A stretch of DNA of 64,000 bases, taken from positions 1 to 64,000 of the forward strand of contig JABANP010000017.1 in the NCBI GenBank assembly GCA_013115135.1. The letters are read 5' to 3'. The notes below the pieces were generated by a model that was not told the DNA's origin, did not search any database, and saw nothing but the letters and a program-made list of their open reading frames with translations. This DNA is from Perkinsus olseni (taxonomy: Eukaryota; Perkinsozoa; Perkinsida; Perkinsidae). Within the stretch, counting starts at the first letter, position 1, and every line of letters begins with the position of its first letter. The position numbers and the translations under genes were made by a program. Below are positions 48,920-59,164 of this stretch, piece by piece.

Positions 48920-50604
48920 ATGATGTTCATCTCTCTTTTCTTGGCAGCCCTACTCGGTATAACCACCGGCCAGGGAACTGTTGTTGAAATTGAACAGTCG
49001 AGACTACCGCTCCGTAATAATAGCCAGGAGAAAATCCTCCGTTCTTCTCTTGGTGAGTGGATGGATCGTAACCCTGTTGTCATCTCGTTTCACCATCAGG
49101 AACCCTAAAGCATGTTCAAACACTGCAACTTGTCGGCGTTGGCGCCAATAGTCGTAATTTTGGCCTCTTGTCGTCGTTGGCTGTGACAGCAGACGGTTCC
49201 CAGATGCTCGCTGTAAACGGTAACGGGTGAGTCACGGTTGATGAAAAGCTTCCAGTCTTCACGCTAGCATGTGCTTTCCGCTCTCTCCTGTTTTTAGTCT
49301 ATTCATCGACGTGAAGATCAAGCTGATTTCCGGTGGCGTGTTTGATGTGCTGGGAGCGACCACTTTCCCGATGCGTGATCCAGAAGGCAACATCATACCC
49401 TTTAACGCGCATGGTTTGGCTGTCGAGGGCATCTATCAAGGCAGGGGTATAGGAAACTTCTTCGTCAGCTCTTTGGCTGACAAGCAAGTGTATAGGTAGG
49501 AGGATGATAATTCAGACTATACTCGGCCGCCTGAGGGTGGAGCTACCACTGCTGACGTTCAGATTCCCTAATGGTATTCAGTCGCGACAGAGCGTTGACC
49601 TCGGCTTGACCGATATGTTAGGTGACTGCCGATATGATGAGGGGCCGGAAGCTATACTACGTATTAACCTGCTATTGTGGTTGCCAGATGGGACCGTGCG
49701 TTGTGGCTAACTCTTAGGTCCACGGGATAGACGCGAGTTCTCCCTGCTCATGTTCTGCCCCGCTGCTATGTCCTTGGCTCCAACTTCTACTCCACGAAGG
49801 GAGGTTTTCATCGGCTTCGCCTATAATGAACTCAAGAACGTCGCTAAGCGCATTCACCTCGAGGTGACTCAATCATCGAAAGGACCTCAGCGAGGGGAGC
49901 AGTCGTTTCCTCAGTCCACCAGAGGCCCGAAGAGAGGCCCCTTACAAATTACGGATATGGCGGAGCTTAGAAATGGCGATATTATGATTCTCTTCTCAGA
50001 GTAGGATATTGAATGACCTATGCTTGTCTTGCATTTATGGCTCATTTCTCAATTAGGCAGCAGGAGGATATCATGACAATCGGTTATGTAAGGAGAGGTG
50101 ATATAAGTCTAGCTCTGAGCCAAGGAGAAACCGTGAAGCCAATATCTATAGCTGATATCTCGCGGAGCGAAAGGTGAGTGATGCTCGCTGCGTGATGCAC
50201 TGGCTGTCTAACCAGAAAACTTGGACGCCCATGGGTGTTTGCCGTGGGCTGTCGGCCCAGATTGGTGTTGTTATGTGGGCTGTCTCAGCGTTTGAATTTC
50301 ACGTAACATCGTCACTCTTACAGTGAGAACTATTAGCTACGGGACACTCTCTTACTCGCTTTTTGCTATTGTGCATAATGAGTCCGTGCCGCTGTTACGA
50401 CAGATACAATATCGGTGACGAAGTAGGATTGGCTGTCCGAGAGGACCCAAAAACCAAAAAGACCTTCGTCAACATTGTCAGCCACGACTTTTTCGGGGTA
50501 GGTCTCTCGTCGACGATTAGTTCAGTTCAGCTCACCATTATACTCTTCAGGAGTCGGGTGTCACACTCTTGTCCACGTTTGAGTGGACGACCGCAAGACG
50601 TTGA
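48920..50604 (+). CDS. Secreted protein of unrecognised family, copy 2 (diverged)
   Basis: Same exon plan as copy 1 with strong divergence. The signal peptide MMFISLFLAALLGITTGQGT is followed by RLPLRNNSQE, matching RLPFRNGSRE of copy 1. Exon 2 gives LKHVQTLQL. Exon 3 (about 49300-49497) gives FDVLGATTFPMRDPEGN. Exon 4 gives LTFRFPNGIQSRQSVDLGL. The next exon (near 49720-50002) gives LLMFCPAAMSLAPTST through LQITDMAELRNGDIMILFSE. Then MTIGYVRRGDISLALSQG and YNIGDEVGLAVREDPKTKK. The last exon gives LLSTFEWTTARR and stops at 50604. Conservation of landmarks without premature stops in the chosen frames suggests the gene still works. An insertion (SSKGPQRGEQSFPQSTRGPK) before the NGDIMIL motif is absent from copy 1. 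The function is unknown. Confidence 0.6.
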
Positions 50605-52099
50605 CGCTGACCACTCCGTTGTCTCTTTGCCGAATGATCGCCATTCAATACACCCATAGCAGCTATCCCCATTCATTTCTCCGACGACCGAGCAGGAGGA
50701 GCAATTTCTCAACCTCCCAATAGGAGCCAGAGATGATTGTTCTGCCGATGTTGTTCAGGTTGGGGAACTTTTGTACCTCGCCGTAGCAGCCAGTGCTACC
50801 GCTTTCACCGATATACGTTTGTCAGCGGCTCCGTCCAGTGCCCAGTCGAGTCGACATACGGGTCTTAGGGGCCTGCATATCATATGATGACTTCATAATG
50901 ATGCTGCCGATTCTGTTTATTATCACTAATCAAGTAAGCTTTGAGACCTAAACGGCAATGAGTTGATTCTCGGGCCACTCTACATTACACTTTACGAAAG
51001 CGTTGCGTTTGGTTGGCCGCTGCTCTTTTTCAATTCATTGGGAATGCGCGTTATGGTGGTGGACCACCACTGGTGGTGGTGGTGGTGGTGGTGCTATCTC
51101 TGACATCTCGAAAACGAATCCTGTGGAATCACCGGCTGAATGACGTGTTCACAGGACCGTATCACGGATGATCGATCCCTCATCTATCATGGGTGATCGA
51201 TGACCACTTCAGTGGTTTCTGAAAGCAGTCGATTATTCATACTATAAGGAGTCACTTTCTGCTAGCACAGCTTGTGTCCTGTCTACGGAAAGTATCAGAT
51301 GAGGGGACGTAGTTGCGCAGAGTGGGAGGAGCGAGCACAGTCAACTTCCACATCTTTCGCGCCTGACTCTATCTGGAGCAGTCGTCGTCACGATATTCCG
51401 ACTGGCAGAACTCGGCCCTTGAAGTTCATTTGTTGAGCAAAACAAACCTTCAAACCCCAATAACTTCATGACGGTCGCATCGTTAGCATCGGTATAACGC
51501 ACCCGCGCGCACCCACTGGGTGATGCTATCACCCAGATCGAAATTGGAAGGGACGTCATTCTTTATCATTTGAGGCTTGAAGTGCGAGCCCACAGCTTTC
51601 GGCACGAGCAAGTCATCCGTCTGGATGGAGTTGCGCTATTGCGAGTCGCTCGAGGATTCTAAGAATCTTCGAAGACTTCGAGCTCTTCGATTTTCTTCAA
51701 CAAAGAACGCCCCCAATGTCGTTAGACTATCGGCCAGAAGTGCCCGAGTCATCCAGTCCTGTAACAGACGCCGCTAACAAGTAGTTACTAATAGTAACAA
51801 CCAGGGGAAGTTCATGAGCTACTGAGGAGCGTAGAGCCTCTACGGCTACACGCTAAGATAGGAGGTCTACAAGCGGTCCTTGGAACGAATATCTGGAACC
51901 ATATCGGACTTCGAGATACCTGGGGCCTATTTCAAAAGACTCCTTAAGAAAGCACTTCTTGAGGTATAAGAACTTCTCATAATAGATTGCTCAAGAAGCA
52001 CAGCCTGTCCCAAAAGTTTTTTCTCTTGAATCCAGTCTTCTTATAGTATAAGGTATTACCTTGAGAACGCTTATTAGACTTCTAAGACCGGAGTTGGGC
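50605..52099. other. Downstream spacer of unit 2
   Basis: No gene recognised. Contains a (TGG)n-type run at about 51054-51094 that starts with a small palindrome, and fragments resembling the downstream part of units 1 and 3. Several frames are open for 60-70 codons on both strands with no family resemblance. Confidence 0.45.
51054..51094. repeat. GGT trinucleotide repeat
   Basis: A run of GGT/TGG units preceded by GGACCACCACT, which is complementary to the run, so the block can fold on itself. Non-coding in context. Confidence 0.8.
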
Positions 52100-52134
52100 A
52101 TCGAACCCACGTGGGGCCCCCACGTGGGTTCGAT
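52100..52134. repeat. Palindrome of two back-to-back T-arm-like hairpins, copy A
   Basis: The arms ATCGAACCCACGTGGGG and CCCCACGTGGGTTCGAT enclose one C. On each strand GTGGGTTCGAT followed by CCC makes a five-pair T-arm with a B-box-like core. An identical 35-base palindrome at 63308-63342 also lies about 110-140 bases upstream of a Harbinger-like transposase start. Confidence 0.9.
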
Positions 52135-52241
52135 CCCCCACGGTGGGGGACGGAAACCACGCAACTCTCTTGAGGCACTCACAGTGATGCATATCGCGCG
52201 AAAAACCGCAAACTCATGGACACTACTAGACCGCTCTCACT

Positions 52242-52457
52242 ATGGTATTCGTGTACAGCGACTTGGAAGACATGATAGAGGTTGGAAAGGTCTTAGAGCA
52301 GACCAGGTCTCCTATTGCAGATGGGTTCAATTCCTTTGAAACGCTGACCGACGCAAGCTTTAACGAGAGATTGCGGTTCACGAAACGCGTTTGTCTTGCT
52401 ATATTGGAGGAGCTTGGTCCTTATTTGGAAGGCTGTTGCTCCTGGTCGCTCTCATAG
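52242..52457 (+). pseudogene. PIF/Harbinger transposase N-terminal fragment
   Basis: MVFVYSDLEDMIEVG through LRFTKRVCLAILEELGPYLEG matches the copy at 63449 almost exactly, then diverges at about 52438 and stops. The motif is the N-terminal helical region of HARBI1-like DDE transposases; the catalytic part is absent here. A C-terminal Harbinger-type fragment in the same orientation lies at 56431, on the far side of the BEL/Pao remnant, so the element may have been split by nested insertion and deletion. Confidence 0.6.
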
Positions 52458-52846
52458 TCAACCCAACACCTTGGTGATGTAGCTTGTGGTAGTGATAATG
52501 ACAAAGGGATCAACAAAAGGTATCGCACCAATCTATCTTGTACTTGCGTGCTACAGCTAATGTAAAATGCTGAAGAATCACAAGGTAACAAGTTGGTACC
52601 ATACTGAGTCCGCGTACAGCAACACTTCGGCCAGGGCCATAAACAGTCACTGATCGCTAACGTAGACTTTACGTCACTACTTGGGACACTACCGAATAAC
52701 AGAACTGATAATAACGGATACGATTTAACAACTCATAATGATGTGACGAATATCAATACTCTAACGAAGCTCAAGACTTGTCTGATCTCAACACCTTACC
52801 TCGAAGAAGCATAGACGCAGCCAAAGCCAGTCCAACCCACTCCACC
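52458..52846. other. Junction between Harbinger fragment and BEL/Pao remnant
   Basis: No gene recognised. It may include the 3' end or terminal repeat of the retroelement, but no matching repeat was found on the other side. Confidence 0.4.
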
Positions 52847-55510
52847 TCACTGCAAATCCGTGCTCGTCGCCGTGGCTAAGGGAATATCAGCATCATCAGG
52901 AAGTAGACGTAAATTCCCAACAAAATGTCTTCCCAGCTTCTTCTGGTCCTTGTCCTCGAGCTTGACCAAATACTTGGTATCAATTCCACATATACGGAAG
53001 GGACCAGTCATCAGAGGATCCAACTTGCGCCTCTGGTGACGCACAAGCATCACGTGCTGTCCCACACGTAGCTCAGGAACGCGTCGACCGGGCTGGCGTG
53101 CTAGTGACGCCTCACTCTTATTCCTGAGAACATAGTTGTGGATAGTATAGATATCAAAGGTAGATGCGTAGACTCGCTCCATGTTCTTCACCATAGATTG
53201 GACGACATCACGTTGCAGAGACGCGGGGAATCCTTGAAGAACACTTGACCACTGAGCAGCTTGTTCTGATAATCGACGTGGCTGCAAGGAGCTGGGAGCA
53301 GTAGCACCATGATGGAAGAAGAGATCAGCAGGGGCAACCGGGTAGTTCTCATCGCTCGGAACATTGTTGTAAGCCCATACTGCTGCAGTATTACTGCACA
53401 GGGTAGTAGGCGATACCAATCACGGAGCTCCAACCCGGAACCATCGATAATAGCTCGCATGATACTGTTCAACAGTCGATGGGGTATTTCTTGCCAGGAG
53501 TTCAATGGAGACGCATGAGCAGGTAAGAATTTCCAATTCCACTGGAAGAGCTTCTGGGCAGCTACTCCAACCTTTGATAGGAATCTTCCATCTCTAGATG
53601 GGAATCCCACGGAGAAGAAACAATCCACCATCGTCTCCAGAGTAGAATCAGTATCACTGCTGAACAGAGGTTTGGCGACGATAAATTTCGATGCTGAATC
53701 GACTAAGACTAGGGCGTACTCCACCTTGTGCTCTGGATCATCAGCTAGAGATGAAGAGATTGGAGAGACGAAGGGACCTATAAGGTCAGCTCCCACCATT
53801 TCCATGCATATAGGGCTCTTGGCGGGAACTGTCCGCAATCCTCCGGCGCGCAACAAACACGAGCCCTTAAACTTAACGCAGGTAGCACAGTTCTTAGCAT
53901 AACGTCGAGCATCACCTGATAACCCGGGCCAGTAGAAGTCTCTGCTTAGCAACCGGGTTCCCAGGGTTACCAGGGTTGCTGCAACCCTGGTAACTTCGAC
54001 GTATCAACATGACCGTAGACAGTGTGGATGCGATCAACCAGACTTCTTCTGCAGCTCTGAGGGACATAGACTTGGACATGGTCGGCGATGATCGGGTGCT
54101 TCTTCACCAATACGTCACCGTTCTGGTCGTGGATAACGTGGTACATATCCTTGTAACGATTATCATTGTGATCGATGGCCAGCTTGATGTGTGTAACCTC
54201 GTCGTCCCTCGCTTGAGCCCGACGGATTCTCTCCAAGACATCGGCGATCTCAGTAGCAGAGCACTGGTTCTTGAGATGGGACAAGAGAGGAGATGCATCA
54301 CCAGTAGCCGTTAAGGCCACTGGAATCTGTAGGGGATCGACCTTACTTCCGTTTATTGCCGTAATAGTCGTTCTTAGGCGCTAATAGTCGACGCCATCAC
54401 TTGAGCCTCTTGATAAGCAGTCAGCGGGGTTCAACGGTCCTGGGATGAATCGCAGGGTAAGATGCAAGTCATTGGCCAACTCGATGATAGAGGCGATACA
54501 TGTCCTATCCCACGCTGGTAGATCTGGTGACGGAGCGCCATCTCGTAGCGCCTTCCTGACACGTTGGAAGTTGGCAGACATACAACTCTCGAGTTGTTTC
54601 GTGCTTGGGGAGACTTGGAAATACTTGTTGCTTGACGAAGCTGAGACCATATCTAAGGGATAACAGTTCTTTGCGCACTATGGTCCATGGGAGATGTGGT
54701 AACTCGTGTAACATAGCCTTAGCATATACCCTGTTCATGTTACTGTCGAGAACAGAGCATCCATGAGCATAGCTGGAGCTATCGACGAAGACATGTAGAG
54801 CTTGATGATCAACTAATCGAGGTACAGGCTTGGGGCTCTTGAGGGCTTGGTAGACTTTGTAGAATTCACGATACAATGGGCCTGGTAGTAGTTGATCGAA
54901 GGTGATTCCACATCGATGAGCATAACGAAGTACAAGTTTGCCACGGAGCACGGTTTCAGCGACGGTTCCAAGTGGGTCATAAATGCTGGCAAGCCACGAT
55001 AGCGCTTCTCGAAGGGTCAGGGGAGAGACGGACTGGAAGTCATTTGAGCTGAGATTAGGGACATCACTCGACTCTAAATTGATGGGAGGGTCAACATGCT
55101 GAGAGACCGGAGACGGTAACTCACGTATAGGCGTAACTTGAAGGCTATCCGTAGGACCATCCCACAGGATTCCGAAAGCTTTAACACGACCACTGTGGCA
55201 TTCCTTGGCAGGATCTAGCCAGAACCCGTGAGAGCCGAAGACTAATCTAGTTTCTACAACCACAGTATCCCTAGTGGCAGAGTCATTGCTACCAACTACT
55301 AGATCACCAACATAATCAACAACAGAGTAGTCATGGGTAACGGCCGTACGACTATATACCTCTGATACCATTTCAGAAGTGCAATAACGAAGTATAGCGG
55401 GAGACGGCGGAAGACCCATAACTACGCGATTAAACTGATAATATGCTCCTTCGAAGTAGAAGGAGACCCAAGGCTTTGAGGCTTCAGAGAGGGGTGTACC
55501 GCGATTCGTC
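52847..55510 (-). mobile_element. Decayed BEL/Pao LTR retrotransposon pol region
   Basis: Minus-strand fragments read in order as reverse transcriptase, RNase H and integrase. RT: YYQFNRVVMGLPPSPAIL then VDYVGDLVVGS, where the usual YVDD box reads YVGD, so a catalytic Asp is lost. The connection REALSWLASIYDPLGTVAE is typical of BEL/Pao. RNase H: LHVFVDSSSYAHGCSVLD. Integrase: H2C2 region ending KNCATCVKFKG, core GADLIGPF and VLVDSASKFIVAKP, then a shifted C-terminal part with AAVWAYNNVPSDENYPVAPA. A 29-base palindrome (53966-53994) interrupts the H2C2 region and the frame. The 5' gag/protease part is missing or replaced by the repeat arrays to the right. LTRs not identified. Not expected to move by itself. 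Confidence 0.8.
53966..53994. repeat. Palindrome inside the BEL/Pao integrase, one-base centre
   Basis: GTTACCAGGGTTGC and GCAACCCTGGTAAC flank one T. It lies where the integrase zinc-binding region should continue from GHVDTSKL to LLSRDFYWPGL, so it appears to be an insertion or local rearrangement. A further CCAGGG word just outside (53961) repeats part of the arm. Confidence 0.8.
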
Positions 55511-55749
55511 CATGATCGATTGGTCCACTGCAGCTTCGATCCAAGATTGTTTCGTGCAAATTTCGGTTCATTCATGATCTTTTCGTACATCGAAAAAGTG
55601 TATGTTTCGGTCACGATTTTTTCATCCATAACCGGTTTCGTACACGATTATTTCGTCCATGGGCGGTTGATCCAAAGATATGCTCGTTGTAATCTATTCG
55701 GCCACGATCTTTTCGAAAAAAATTCATTCGTCCAATAGTGGTTCGTACA
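55504..55749 (+). repeat. 15-base-period array, left arm (TTTCGTCCA units)
   Basis: The 9-base word TTTCGTCCA and one- or two-base variants begin at 55504, 55519, 55535, 55550, 55566, 55581, 55605, 55620, 55636, 55651, 55666, 55683, 55696, 55711, 55726 and 55741, a spacing of 15-16 with few exceptions. The six-base spacers vary freely. The array starts just upstream of the surviving RT frame. The same word in reverse complement forms a matching array at 56226-56455. Confidence 0.8.
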
Positions 55750-56044
55750 TATGAAACTGACGACACGCAAATGTTTATCGAAGGAAATGAACCCACGTCC
55801 TCGGGAATACCAGTTCGAGCTGCTAACCTACTCACCCGTAAGACTCCTTATGAATTCCGACAAAGTACCGCCCATGCGATACCCAACCTAATCAACTTGG
55901 CTCCATTCATGTTTGGAGCCTCTAGGCACTGGGATCATCAGTGATGATTCATCACAGAGACAACCTGATGTGGGGGAGTGCCAGATCGTCACCACTGGTG
56001 ACTCACCAGTAGAGGCGGCGGTGAGATTCTTAGGTCGTAGTAGG

Positions 56045-56118
56045 TGATGGTAATAGCGGAATTGGTAGAGCTCCCGGCTTGCATGACGATGGTCCCAGGT
56101 TCGAATCGAGGTAAGGGT
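56045..56118 (+). tRNA. tRNA-Ala-like sequence, probably a pseudogene
   Basis: TAGCGGAATTGGTAGAGC is a near-consensus A-box/D-arm. CTTGCAT could be an anticodon loop reading TGC, and GGTCCCAGGTTCGAATC is a near-consensus B-box. The D-stem, anticodon stem, T-stem and acceptor stem each carry mismatches, so a functional tRNA is unlikely. It lies within the core between the inverted arrays and may be the tRNA-derived part of a short element. Confidence 0.35.
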
Positions 56119-56156
56119 AGATAGTAATGGTGGAGCCGGCGGCGCAGCCGCCGGCG

Positions 56157-56210
56157 CGCTACTCTTAGACATATGTGACGCCGCGGCGTCACATATGTCT
56201 AAAAGTAGCG
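56157..56210. repeat. 54-base palindrome, no spacer, one mismatch
   Basis: The arms begin CGCTACTCTTAGACATATG and end CATATGTCTAAAAGTAGCG around GACGCCGCGGCGTC, which is itself fully symmetric. Only one base pair is mismatched. It abuts the right 15-base array. Confidence 0.9.
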
Positions 56211-56225
56211 TGGGTGAAACTCACG

Positions 56226-56455
56226 TGTATGAAAGGCTTGTACGAAAAGCCCTGAAAGAAAGAAGCGGAGTTAGAGCATGATTGGACGAAACGGCGTGGA
56301 TGAAAGAATCATGTACTCAAGACCCGTGGACGAAAGAGGTGTGTATGAATGAGGATGTACGGAAGTAACACGGACGAAACAAGCAGGATGAACCCTACCA
56401 TGGACGAAACAATCGTGGACGAAACCTGCAATGTATGAAACAGCAATGTATGAAT
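56226..56455 (-). repeat. 15-base-period array, right arm (TGGACGAAA units)
   Basis: Reverse-complement partner of the left array. TGGACGAAA and variants (TGTATGAAA, TGGATGAAA) begin at 56226, 56239, 56283, 56297, 56312, 56327, 56342, 56356, 56371, 56385, 56401, 56416, 56432 and 56447, mostly 14-16 apart. One stretch (56248-56282) has lost the word. The right edge touches a Harbinger-type transposase fragment. Confidence 0.8.
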
Positions 56456-56460
56456 GGTGG

Positions 56461-56816
56461 TTCCCCGATCTGGATGTGCAGTGGCCAGCGGCCACTCGTG
56501 ATTCGAGGATATTCAGTGAAGGCGAACTCCCAAATCTCCTAGCTCAGCTCCGACCATACGCTCTATTTTATGATTCGGGGTTTCCGTGCAGATCATACTG
56601 TTTAACGCCGTATACTCAGAATGTCGCATTGTCTCGAGCACAGTCTGTTTATCAGAGAAGTCTGTGCGCCGCACGGTTTATCGCTTCGTAACTTGCCCAA
56701 GTAGAAGAATTCCAATAATATATCTTACTGATGGGGGACCCATAGAGGAGCAGGTGCCAGTGAATGCACCTATTCCTCCCAACTACTTTCTTTGCCTTGT
56801 AAGGAGGTGCTCTCAC
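56461..56816 (+). pseudogene. PIF/Harbinger transposase C-terminal fragment
   Basis: DLDVQWPAATRDSRIFSEGE, then LFYDSGFPCRSYCLTPY, matches the part of HARBI1-like DDE transposases around the second catalytic Asp (GDSGYP-like) and the LLTPY motif. The frame stops at 56691, and a following segment (IYLTDGGPIEEQVPVNAPIP) may be the original C-terminus. The N-terminal half is absent here; a matching N-terminal fragment lies at 52242. Confidence 0.6.
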
Positions 56817-56819
56817 TGA

Positions 56820-59160
56820 GTCTGGAGATCGGCAGAAGCTCTACTCTTCCCCCTTCACGGATAAAAGCCGAAAGGGAGTGGCGGGAGGGCCACAAAACTC
56901 AAGGAGTTTTCCTCTCCTGGATCAGTGCGCTATATAGCACTTATGGCTAATCAATGCGCGTGTAGCTGGGACGAGCAAAGTGAGTCCTAGCGGAGCGTAG
57001 CAGTGATAGCATCAAAAGTTTGCCAACCAGCTCGGGCACGCATTCATTGTGTTGTTGTTGCGTGGGTTGCTATCAGCACCAGAGATTCTGGAGAGGTTTC
57101 CCTCCCTCCCACCCTTGGGCTGGGTTCGAAAGTCGCTCACGTACGAAACGTTGTCTCGACTCGGATCTGTGGTCTGCTCCTTGATCCCATAGAATTCAGT
57201 AGTCACAGAGCGAGTTGAGCAAAGCTTTTTTCTCGTTCTTCAATGAGCAACCCATGTCACGCTCGCGTGACGCTCGCCCCATGGTCCGGTGCGTATGCGT
57301 ACACAAGCTTCGTCGTGTACCCCAAAGTCACAGACCCTCCAATACGAGCAGAAAGGGCAACTTTTCTGTCGGATATGAGGTTAATCAAATTATTGTCGTG
57401 CTCAGCTTCGCCGCACAGAGTGGCATAATGTATAAGAGCGAGTTGAGCAAGCAACCAAGCAACACGCTTCAAGCAACTAGAAAGAGGAGATTTAAGACCG
57501 CGGAAGAAATTGAAGCTAGATAGTGAATTTCCGCTAAATCGGGAGCGTAGCGAAGCGCGTCGCGATGTCGAAATTTCGCCACTTAGGGCATTAAACCCGC
57601 CCATAGCCTCCTCCCGAGGAGGTTAAGCTTCTTGGGCTGCAAACCTCAAGAAAGACCGCCTTTTGAAACAAGTTAAGGTTTCTTGAACTTCTTGAGGGGT
57701 TTATCGGGTGATTTTTGCCTCATGAAGCGTTCTTAAGGGAGTGCTTCTCAGCCCGTAGGAATCCCTATCATAGAGACTCCGTCATGGAGTATGCCGAGTC
57801 TATACAGCGAACTCCATCCACCGGAAGGACTTGGCAAGTTCTCTCAGCGCTAGAGTAGAGTCAGCTCTTGCCGCACTACACTGAAGATCTCCTTCATGAC
57901 TCATGAATCATGATAGTCAGCGGCCTGCTAGGCAGGCCCTACCTGAAGTTCAGGTCCTGAACGTAAATCATTTACTAAATGCGACAAGGTGAGTCACATT
58001 AGCTTACCTCGATTTCGTGGGATCACGCTGATCACACGCTGATCCGATCAGCGTGAATGAAATTCACGAACAGAGCAAAGAAGCACTGATGGATCGCCAA
58101 AAAGTGAATCACTTAAGCTAGGCATTAAGTCGAACTATGCCAGCGACGGCTAGATGGGAAGGCAGGACACCCCGTAGTTCCAGAAAGGGTGGCCCATCGA
58201 AGGAAAAATAGAAGAATTATTTCCTTCGGGAGGAGTTATGAAATTTGAAGGAAAAATATGGAAAAATAAAATTTTTCGCTCGGCCTGCCAGCTTTGGCAA
58301 GCCCGAACATTACTATTAACTCCGAGTAAGTTGTGAGCAGATGTCTTGGACTCATCCATCTTGTTCACAGCTCCGATTAACCCGTTCAATTGAACCGCAA
58401 CCGTTTCAGGACCGCAACCCACCGGTCTGAAGGGAAAGCGGACGTGCGCTGAACTAGATGCGCTTTCTAGTGTGTCTCGCAGTTCAACTGTGACAGTTGA
58501 CTCTTTCTGCGTGTATCCTGTTTCTAGGACCTAGTATATCATACACCCTCTGCGGTTCTCCGCTACCATATGATCTAGCGCCTCAAGTTGAAGCCCTCAA
58601 CGTGGCATGGGAGTGATACTCGGTCGGAGTACGGGAAGCTAGCCCGACCCCACCGAGCTCGACAAACCTCCAACAAGTGGTGAGTGAGTGACAGTGAGAG
58701 TTCCTTCTTTCCCCCTTTCATGAATCCATGCTCCCCTCTCCGAGAGGGGGGAGAAGCACCAATCGATTTACAGCAAAAAACGAATAATAATCCTATTGGC
58801 GCTGCTGCCACATTCACAATGAACTGATTATGTAAGACTCGCAGCATACATGCTGCTCCTACTCACGAATCAACTTCCAATCAAGAAAAGCAGTATTATC
58901 CCGGAAGGTCAGCCAACGGCCGTTATAACCACACGTTTCACACCGAGTGTGTATAACACATTTCGCACTTCACGCGTTATATGCGGTATTTCAGGCCATA
59001 ACGCGTTATGTTATGTGTTATGCGTTGAACACTAGCGTTTTAAATAACGGGGGTGAAACTCCATTGTATTACGCCACCGTGCGAACGATGATTATCGAGT
59101 CGCGTGTCGGAAGCGTCTGCCGGAGAAGCAATTGACAGATCATTCGTAGCGGCGTCTATG
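56820..59160. other. Spacer before duplication unit 3
   Basis: No gene recognised. Contains a 21-base palindrome with a one-base centre at 58035-58055 (CACGCTGATC, C, GATCAGCGTG) and a short A-rich block near 58195-58275. Several plus-strand frames of 60-100 codons at 57000-57520 have no family resemblance. Confidence 0.45.
58035..58055. repeat. Palindrome, 10-base arms, one-base centre
   Basis: CACGCTGATC and GATCAGCGTG flank one C. GATCACGCTGATCA just upstream (58021-58034) repeats the arm. Confidence 0.75.
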
Positions 59161-59164
59161 TATC

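Larger units (their letters stand above)
55750..56225. other. Core between two inverted arrays
   Basis: About 475 bases between the inverted 15-base arrays. It holds a degenerate tRNA-like sequence (56045-56118) and, against the right array, a 54-base palindrome (56157-56210). No protein-coding frame is recognised, so any movement would have to use enzymes supplied by other elements. Confidence 0.6.

Noticed and set aside
55504..56455. CRISPR-like array
   Set aside because: Units are only 9 bases and degenerate, spacers are 6 bases, arrays are inverted, and the DNA is eukaryotic with introns.
57003..57523. Overlapping plus-strand frames after the Harbinger fragment
   Set aside because: Short, overlapping in different frames, with no recognisable content or conserved copy elsewhere in the window.
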